Part shown: piece by piece, positions 43,349-48,164 of the stretch
Layout of the letters: each line of letters begins with the position of its first letter
Position numbering within the stretch: position 1 is the first letter of the stretch
NCBI GenBank assembly: GCA_027492655.1
Contig: JAPUEF010000235.1
Location: 1 to 48,164 of the forward strand
Source of the DNA: Alphaproteobacteria bacterium
GTDB taxonomy: Bacteria; Pseudomonadota; Alphaproteobacteria; Micropepsales; Micropepsaceae
Reading direction: 5' to 3'
DNA length: 48,164 bases
The notes under the pieces: generated by a model
Told to the model about the DNA's origin: nothing
What the model saw: only the letters and a program-made list of their open reading frames with translations
The model's database searches: none
Program-made: the position numbers and the translations under genes

Positions 43349-44173
43349 CTAGGCGGCGAGCTTCGCGACGAAGGTATCGACCGCGTCGGTGTGGCCGACG
43401 ATCATCGGGCGCTTCCAGTTGCGCAGGTCAGGCGCTTCGGGCGTGCCCTCGAAGCGATCGAGCGTGTGCCAGGCGCCGTTCTCGAAGATGCGGACGGCGC
43501 CGCCCGCGGCGTGAACCAGTGCGACGCCGCCTGCGATGTCCCACAGATTGACGTTGTCGAAGCGGGCGAGGGTGAGCGATCCGGCCGCGACCAGTGCGCA
43601 TTCGATGGCGGCGGAGCCTGTCTTGCGCGTATCGAAGGGGCCTTCGACATCGCCGGCGCGCGGCACGCCTGCGAGACGGCGGCGAATGTCGGCATTCTCG
43701 GCGCGGGTGACGGGCTGACCGTCGAAGAGCAGCGGTGCGCCCGCATGGGCGTGATAGACGCCGGCGCGGACGGCGTGGCCGGTGGTGCACCAGGTGGCGC
43801 CGGCGATGGGTCTGCCGCGATAGAGGACGCCGACGGTGGCGGCGAACATCGGGAACCCGTTGACGAAATTGGTGGTGCCGTCGATCGGATCGACCGCCCA
43901 GACGAAATCGTCGTCGCGGCCGGAGCGTTCGTCCAGCTCTTCGCCGATGATGTCGTGGCCTGGAAAGCGCTCGGCGAGGCGGGCGCGGATCAGCACCTCG
44001 ACGCGGTGATCGACTTCGGAGACGGGGTCTTTCAGCTCGTCGTCGCCGGCGCCCGTCTTGTAGCGGACCGAGAGCATGCCGCCGAGCGCGGCGAGGATTT
44101 CCGCGCCCGCGAGCTGCGCCAGTTCGACGGCGGTGCGTTCGATTTCGATCAGCAGGTCTTCGGACGGGATCAT
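43349..44173 (-). CDS. Inositol-monophosphatase-family phosphatase
   Basis: A 274-residue protein with the three metal motifs of the IMPase family: GEELDE, DPIDGTTNFVNGFPMF and LWDIAGGVALVHAAGG. It is a magnesium-dependent phosphatase; in alphaproteobacteria relatives include inositol-1-phosphatase, histidinol-phosphatase (HisN) and 3'-phosphoadenosine phosphatase (CysQ). The sequence alone does not settle the substrate. Its ATG overlaps the stop of the diacylglycerol-kinase-like gene by four bases, so the pair is coupled and may act in phospholipid or inositol-phosphate metabolism. It is convergent with the TIR gene (6 bases apart). Confidence 0.92.
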   Translation of the reverse strand: MIPSEDLLIEIERTAVELAQLAGAEILAALGGMLSVRYKTGAGDDELKDPVSEVDHRVEVLIRARLAERFPGHDIIGEELDERSGRDDDFVWAVDPIDGTTNFVNGFPMFAATVGVLYRGRPIAGATWCTTGHAVRAGVYHAHAGAPLLFDGQPVTRAENADIRRRLAGVPRAGDVEGPFDTRKTGSAAIECALVAAGSLTLARFDNVNLWDIAGGVALVHAAGGAVRIFENGAWHTLDRFEGTPEAPDLRNWKRPMIVGHTDAVDTFVAKLAA

Positions 44174-45147
44174 GCCTTCGCCGCCTTGCCCGGTTTGGCG
44201 GGCGTGCGCTTGCGGGTGGCGGGTTTTTTCTTCGCGGCGGACCTGGTCTTGCGTTTCGCCGCAGGGCTCTTCGCGCCCCTGGGCAGCAGGATCGTCAGCT
44301 TGTCTTTCGAGAGTCTCAGCTTGATCTTCGTCTTCGCGTCGGGCGGGTCGATATAGCCGTCATCCAGCCGCATCGGCGGCTTGCCCTTCCATTCGATGAC
44401 GATCTCGCGGCCGCGCCGGGCGGTCAGCGGCGGCGCGGTTTCCTCGTGCGCGGGGCCGAGCCAGTCGAGCATGCCCTCGCGCTGATCGTCGCCGATCATC
44501 ACCACGTCGAGCAGGTCGTCGCCGGGGTCTGCGGCGAGACGCAGCGGAATGCCCGGCCCGGCATAGCCGATATTCAGCACCTCCAGCGCGAGCAGCTTGT
44601 TGGTGATCGGCTTGCCGTCGATGGTGACGTGAAGGTTGCGGGCCTTGCCCTTCTTCAGCGCCTTACGGAGCGCATCGCGCCCAAGCACGAGGCGATGGTC
44701 GCCTTCGACGTTTTCACCGATGGACGAATCCGTCGCATCGACCATCGCGCCGAAGCCGACCGCCTCGATGAAGTTCATCTTGCCCCACGGCCCCTTCGCG
44801 ACCCCCACCGACAGCTCGCGGGTGCGTTTGGGCGTCCACGACGTGACGATCTCGGCGGGCGGACCTGAGATGCCGAGCGAGGTCGCGATGTTGTTCGCCG
44901 TGCCGAGCGGCAGGATGCCGATGGGCATCGAGCGGTCTTTCAGGCCCTTGAGCACCTTGCCGACCGTGCCGTCGCCGCCGGCGACGACGGCGAGCTCGTA
45001 GGTTTTCTTCAGGGCGGATTTAAAGCCGCTGCTTTTGGTCGAGCAATAAGTGACGTCGTGTCCCGCTAGGCGCAGGATCGCCTGGAGTTCCTCCGCGCCG
45101 TATTCGCCCGTGCCGGAGCCGGGATTGTGGAAGAGAATGGCCTTCAT
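44170..45147 (-). CDS. Diacylglycerol-kinase-catalytic-domain protein with basic tail
   Basis: A 325-residue lipid-kinase-fold protein. It begins MKAILFHNPGSGTG and has the nucleotide motif VVAGGDGTVGKVLKGL, IGILPLGTANNIATSLG and a C-terminal beta-sandwich ending LTILLPRG. Members phosphorylate diacylglycerol or related lipids. The final 35 or so residues are not part of the fold: they are almost only Lys, Arg, Ala, Pro and Thr (AKRKTRSAAKKKPATRKRTP), as in histone H1-like or membrane-clamping tails. The ATG at 45147 fits the family start; it lies at the 3' edge of a perfect inverted repeat. Coupled to the IMPase-family gene. Confidence 0.9.
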   Translation of the reverse strand: MKAILFHNPGSGTGEYGAEELQAILRLAGHDVTYCSTKSSGFKSALKKTYELAVVAGGDGTVGKVLKGLKDRSMPIGILPLGTANNIATSLGISGPPAEIVTSWTPKRTRELSVGVAKGPWGKMNFIEAVGFGAMVDATDSSIGENVEGDHRLVLGRDALRKALKKGKARNLHVTIDGKPITNKLLALEVLNIGYAGPGIPLRLAADPGDDLLDVVMIGDDQREGMLDWLGPAHEETAPPLTARRGREIVIEWKGKPPMRLDDGYIDPPDAKTKIKLRLSKDKLTILLPRGAKSPAAKRKTRSAAKKKPATRKRTPAKPGKAAKA

Positions 45148-45174
45148 GCGGAACTCAACGAATGAGTTCCGCAT
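45146..45174 (-). repeat. Perfect 12-base inverted repeat containing the kinase start
   Basis: ATGCGGAACTCA (45146-45157) and TGAGTTCCGCAT (45163-45174) are exact reverse complements with a 5-base loop, giving a 12-base-pair hairpin. Each end of the palindrome supplies part of an ATG on the minus strand: one in-frame ATG at 45174 and the family start at 45147. It could hide the start codon in mRNA or act as an operator; there is no T-run for termination. Confidence 0.75.
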
Positions 45175-45190
45175 TGGCTCCCGCTTCGCG

Positions 45191-46462
45191 TCAGTCCTTC
45201 CAGTCGGTGCGGAGCGTGCGGCTGGCGAGGAACATCAGCGCCACCGCAGCCAGATAGAAGAAGCCGCCGGTGTAGAGCGAATAAAGCATCGAGTCGTCGC
45301 CGTATTGCGGCTTCAGCGCATCGGCGACCACGGCGAAGTAATACGTGCCGACGCCGATGCCGAGCAGGTTGTTCACGAAAAGGAACAAGGCGGACGCCGT
45401 CGCGCGCATCGACGGCGCGACGAGGTGCTGCACCGCCGTCACCACAGGACCGAGCCAGACGAGATTGAGCGCGGTCGGCACGAGGAAGAGCGGGAAGGCG
45501 ATCCAGAGCGAGGGCGCATTCAGCGCGAGCAGGAAGAAGGGCAGGGCGATGAGGAAGGCATAGCCCGGCACCTTGGCGTAGGCGCCGCGATCCGCCGCGC
45601 CCATACGGTCAGCCAGAACGCCGCCGCCCCAGATGCCGGCGATGCCGCCGAACAGCGTCATGGCGCTGATATACCAGGACGTATCGACGAGGCTGAGCTG
45701 AAAGGTCGTCATAAAGAGGCTGGGCAGCCAGAAGGCGACGCCATAGCCGCAGATGGACGAGCAGGCCGCGCCGAAGGCGAGCAGCCAGAAGCTGCGCTTG
45801 GGCAGCAGCGTGCGGCACACCTCGCCGAACGAGGGCACCTCGCCCTTCGGGCCTTGCGGCGCGGGATCGAGCCCGCCGCGCACCGGATCGCGCACCGTGA
45901 GACGGAAGATCGGCGCGAGCACAAGGCCCGCGACGCCGACCGTGATGAAGGCGACGCGCCAGTCGATATGCGCGGCGATGAGGCCGCCGAGCAGGATGCC
46001 CAGCGCCATGCCGAGCGGAATGCCGAATGAGAAGGCGGCAAGCGCGCGGGCGCGTTGCTTCGGCGGAAAGTAATCGGCGATCAGCGAATAGGCCGGGGCG
46101 ACGCCGCCGGCTTCGCCGACGCCGACGCCCATGCGCATCGCGAACATCGACCAGAATGACGAAGCGTAGCCGCAGGCGATCGTGAAAGCGCTCCAGACGG
46201 TGAGCGCCCCGGTCATGATCCAGACGCGGCTGTAGCGATCGGCGAGCCAGGCGAGAGGCAGAGCGAGCGTGCAGTAGAGCGCGGCGAAGGCGATGCCGCC
46301 CATCAGGCCCATCTCGGAACGGGTGAGCCCCAGATCCTGCATGATCGGCACGGCCAGGATGCCGACGATCTGCCGATCGAGGAAGTTGAACATGTAGATG
46401 AGGATCAGCAGCGCCAGCACATAGGTGCGGTAGCTCGTGCTGGCCGGCGTCGCTGTGGTCAT
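45191..46462 (-). CDS. Major facilitator superfamily transporter (Spinster-like)
   Basis: A 423-residue protein with twelve hydrophobic segments. The first helix block LILIYMFNFLDRQIVGILAVP carries the NFLDRQ motif typical of the Spinster-like/phthalate-permease group, followed by GLMGGIAFAALYCTLALPLAWLADR (motif A region) and GVGVGEAGGVAPAYSLIADYFPP. It exports or imports a small lipid-like or organic anion; the substrate is unknown. Such carriers in sphingomonads are often beside TetR regulators and TonB receptors, exactly as here. GGGGCGGGG lies before the ATG. Confidence 0.92.
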   Translation of the reverse strand: MTTATPASTSYRTYVLALLILIYMFNFLDRQIVGILAVPIMQDLGLTRSEMGLMGGIAFAALYCTLALPLAWLADRYSRVWIMTGALTVWSAFTIACGYASSFWSMFAMRMGVGVGEAGGVAPAYSLIADYFPPKQRARALAAFSFGIPLGMALGILLGGLIAAHIDWRVAFITVGVAGLVLAPIFRLTVRDPVRGGLDPAPQGPKGEVPSFGEVCRTLLPKRSFWLLAFGAACSSICGYGVAFWLPSLFMTTFQLSLVDTSWYISAMTLFGGIAGIWGGGVLADRMGAADRGAYAKVPGYAFLIALPFFLLALNAPSLWIAFPLFLVPTALNLVWLGPVVTAVQHLVAPSMRATASALFLFVNNLLGIGVGTYYFAVVADALKPQYGDDSMLYSLYTGGFFYLAAVALMFLASRTLRTDWKD

Positions 46463-46558
46463 GTCCCCGCCCCGAAATAAAAGCGCGGCGTCCCGAGGCG
46501 CCGCTTATCGATCTTCAGTCTATGCGGAGAGGGACCGCAGGCTGCAAGCGTCTTCGCG

Positions 46559-47281
46559 TCAGGCGCGCGCGCACAGCGCCCGGAAGCCGGCGGCGGCGAA
46601 GCGGGCCATATTGGCGTGGGCTCTTTTCAGATCGCCCGAACGGCACAGGCCATTGGAGAGGCGATCGAGGCGGCCGGTTTCGCCGATGGTCAGCGTCAGC
46701 GCGCCGGAGAGATTGTGATAGGCCCAGTAAAGGTCTTCGTCGCGCGCGCCGGGAATGGCCTTGCGCATGAGATCGATCAGCTTGCGGATCACCGTGTCGA
46801 AATTGCGCGCCATCATCTCGCCGCCCCAGATCGGGTTGGCGTTGGCCTGGCTGATGAGCGCGAAATAATGCTTCCAGCCGGGGCCGCCCTTTTCGCCCCA
46901 TTCCAGCAGCGGACGCAGGAACGCCTCGATCACCCCTTCCGGCGTCATGTGATCGCCGCGCTCGCGCTCATAGGCGTCGAGCGCCGCCATGCGGTCGGCG
47001 TTGAGGATTTCCGAACGGCGCGCGAAAACGGCGTCGAAGAGGCCGCGCTTGGTGCCGAAATAATAGTGGAGCAGGGCGGTATCGACGCCCGCCTCGTTCG
47101 CGACGTCGCGGATCGAGACGCCGTGCAGGCCGTGTTTCGAGAAGAGGTCTTCGGCGACGTCCAGGATGAGGGCGCTGGTATCGGCCGCGCCCGCCGATTT
47201 GGGCGGCCGGCCGCGGCGACCGGGCGTGCGCGCCGGGCGCTGGGCGGCGTCTTCGTCGACGCGAAGCTGGGTCTCTTTCAC
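46559..47281 (-). CDS. TetR family transcriptional regulator
   Basis: A 240-residue regulator with a basic, disordered N-terminal stretch (RRGRPPKSAG) and a TetR HTH: LILDVAEDLFSKHGLHGVSIRDVANEAGVDTALLHYYFGTK. The C-terminal domain ends in the helix LSGALTLTIGETGRLDRLS and is of the CecR/DUF1956 kind. I use the GTG at 47281, with GGAG seven bases upstream; another GTG 33 bases earlier lacks this. It is divergent from the TonB receptor gene and upstream of the MFS gene on the same strand, so it probably controls one or both. Confidence 0.9.
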   Translation of the reverse strand: MKETQLRVDEDAAQRPARTPGRRGRPPKSAGAADTSALILDVAEDLFSKHGLHGVSIRDVANEAGVDTALLHYYFGTKRGLFDAVFARRSEILNADRMAALDAYERERGDHMTPEGVIEAFLRPLLEWGEKGGPGWKHYFALISQANANPIWGGEMMARNFDTVIRKLIDLMRKAIPGARDEDLYWAYHNLSGALTLTIGETGRLDRLSNGLCRSGDLKRAHANMARFAAAGFRALCARA

Positions 47282-47373
47282 GGCGACGCTCCGCTGAAAC
47301 CGCCGCGAACGCACGCGGCCGGGACAAAATAGTCACAGTTTCGGGTTTTCCGCGAGCGTCAACCGCAGGCCCT

Positions 47374-47438
47374 TTGACAGCCGACCGTAGCGTCAGCATC
47401 CTGCATTTAATCATCGGGCGCTGAATAATAGCGCTAAT
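47374..47438 (+). promoter_or_regulatory. Receptor promoter region with possible TetR site
   Basis: A perfect TTGACA (47374-47379) has only a weak -10 partner (CATCCT at 47397-47402, 17 bases away). An 8-base palindrome TAGCGCTA (47429-47436), set in AATAGCGCTAAT, lies 20 bases before the receptor start. Its place between divergent regulator and receptor fits an operator, but no repeat copy confirms it. Confidence 0.35.
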
Positions 47439-47456
47439 CGCCTTGGGAGGCACGCC

Positions 47457-48164
47457 ATGAAGCCGGTTCTGAAAGCTACTCTTCTTGCGTCCGCCGCCTG
47501 GGCGTTCGCCAGCCTGCCCTCCTTCGCGCAGGATGCCGCGCCTTCCGCTACGGAAGCCGCGACCGCCGAGGGTGAGGAGGAAATCACCGTCACCGCCCGC
47601 CGGGTCGAGGAACGCGCCGACAAGGTGCCGGCCTCGATCTCGGCCTTCTCGGAAAAGACCCTGGATCGCCTGGGGGCGACGGACTCGACCGGCCTGCAGG
47701 GGGCGGTGCCGAACCTGAACCTGGTGCAGGGCCGCGGCTCGTCGAACGCGACCAACATCTATATCCGCGGCATCGGCCAGCCGGATGCGCTGCAGACCTT
47801 CGATCCCGCCGTCGGCTTCTATGTGGACGACGTCTATTACAGCCGTATCCGCGGCACGCAGATGGACCTGTTCGACATCAGCCGCGTGGAAGTGCTGCGC
47901 GGCCCGCAGGGCACGCTCTATGGCAAGAACACGATCGGCGGCGCGCTGAAGGTCGTGACGCGCAAGCCCGATCAGGAGAAGCGCGGCTTCCTGACGCTGA
48001 CGGCCGGCTCGTACGGGCAGCTGGAAGCGAAGGGCGGTTTCTCGGGCCCGCTGTCGGACTTCGCGGCGGTCGGCGTGGCGCAGGCGCTGGCGCAGCGCGC
48101 GCGCGGTGTGTCCGGTCCGGGCCGCGACCGCGACAAACACGACCAGAACGTGTCGGCGGGCCGC
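47457..48164 (+). CDS. TonB-dependent receptor, N-terminal part (cut by window)
   Basis: Only the first 236 residues are present and the frame stays open to the edge. There is a signal peptide (TLLASAAWAFASLPSFAQ), a TonB box-like segment EEEITVTARRVEERADKVP, and the plug domain with VPNLNLVQGRGSSNATNIYI, RGIGQPDALQTFDPAVGFYV, DDVYYSRIRG, VEVLRGPQGTLYGKNTIGGA and ALKVVTRKP. GGGAGG sits six to seven bases before the ATG. The plug style is that of sphingomonad receptors for siderophores or hydrophobic substrates. The barrel is outside the window, so substrate cannot be judged. Confidence 0.95.
   Translation, partial: MKPVLKATLLASAAWAFASLPSFAQDAAPSATEAATAEGEEEITVTARRVEERADKVPASISAFSEKTLDRLGATDSTGLQGAVPNLNLVQGRGSSNATNIYIRGIGQPDALQTFDPAVGFYVDDVYYSRIRGTQMDLFDISRVEVLRGPQGTLYGKNTIGGALKVVTRKPDQEKRGFLTLTAGSYGQLEAKGGFSGPLSDFAAVGVAQALAQRARGVSGPGRDRDKHDQNVSAGR

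Overview
The window is about 48 kb of chromosome from a high-G+C alphaproteobacterium, most likely a member of the Sphingomonadales. The support is qualitative: strong G/C third-position bias, a TonB-dependent receptor beside a TetR regulator and a Spinster-type MFS carrier, a DUF1329 envelope protein, and sdhC-sdhD-sdhA, zapE and mdh in one neighbourhood. Genes are densely packed, with many 1 to 4 base start/stop overlaps. I saw no rRNA, tRNA, CRISPR array, transposase or phage structural gene.

Layout. 0-4 kb: truncated Bax-inhibitor-1-like membrane protein, RNA 2',3'-cyclic phosphodiesterase, small metallopeptidase, pterin dehydratase, YjbR-like protein, VOC protein, DUF1287 protein and a possible acidic microprotein. 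4-10 kb: leucine genes leuC, leuD and leuB, followed after two tandem terminators by an intact aspartate-semialdehyde dehydrogenase homologue that lacks both the catalytic cysteine and the catalytic histidine, then a SnoaL-like protein. 10-14.4 kb: pyridoxal kinase, a CitE-like CoA-ester lyase, two secreted TPR proteins and a mesaconyl-CoA hydratase-like double hotdog protein. 14.4-18.6 kb: acetyltransferase, PhoD-like phosphatase, two small membrane proteins and a secreted VCBS/FG-GAP calcium-repeat protein. 18.7-23.9 kb: mdh, then cydB, cydA and a GbsR/MarR-type regulator with a palindromic site over its promoter, then zapE. 23.9-30.1 kb: envelope genes, namely a thioredoxin-like protein, two LprI-domain proteins and a large serine-protease autotransporter.

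30.1-38.7 kb: succinate dehydrogenase. sdhC-sdhD-sdhA (with promoter and closing hairpin) is separated from sdhB by six unrelated single genes on strictly alternating strands: two glycosyltransferases, a small secreted protein, an NlpC/P60-like protein, a GFA protein and a GIY-YIG protein. 38.7-48.2 kb: DUF1329 protein; a HerA-like ATPase followed 21 bases later by a membrane-anchored TIR protein with a cysteine-rich outer domain; an inositol-monophosphatase-like enzyme; a diacylglycerol-kinase-like protein with a histone-like tail whose start codon lies at the edge of a perfect inverted repeat; an MFS carrier; a TetR regulator; and the start of a TonB-dependent receptor running off the end.

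How they fit. Much of the window is central metabolism: leucine biosynthesis, succinate and malate dehydrogenases, a terminal quinol oxidase, and CoA-ester chemistry of C5 acids. The TCA genes look like an ancestral cluster opened by accessory insertions. The most novel items are the active-site-less Asd homologue, the HerA-like/TIR pair with its sensor-like periplasmic domain, and the split sdh locus.
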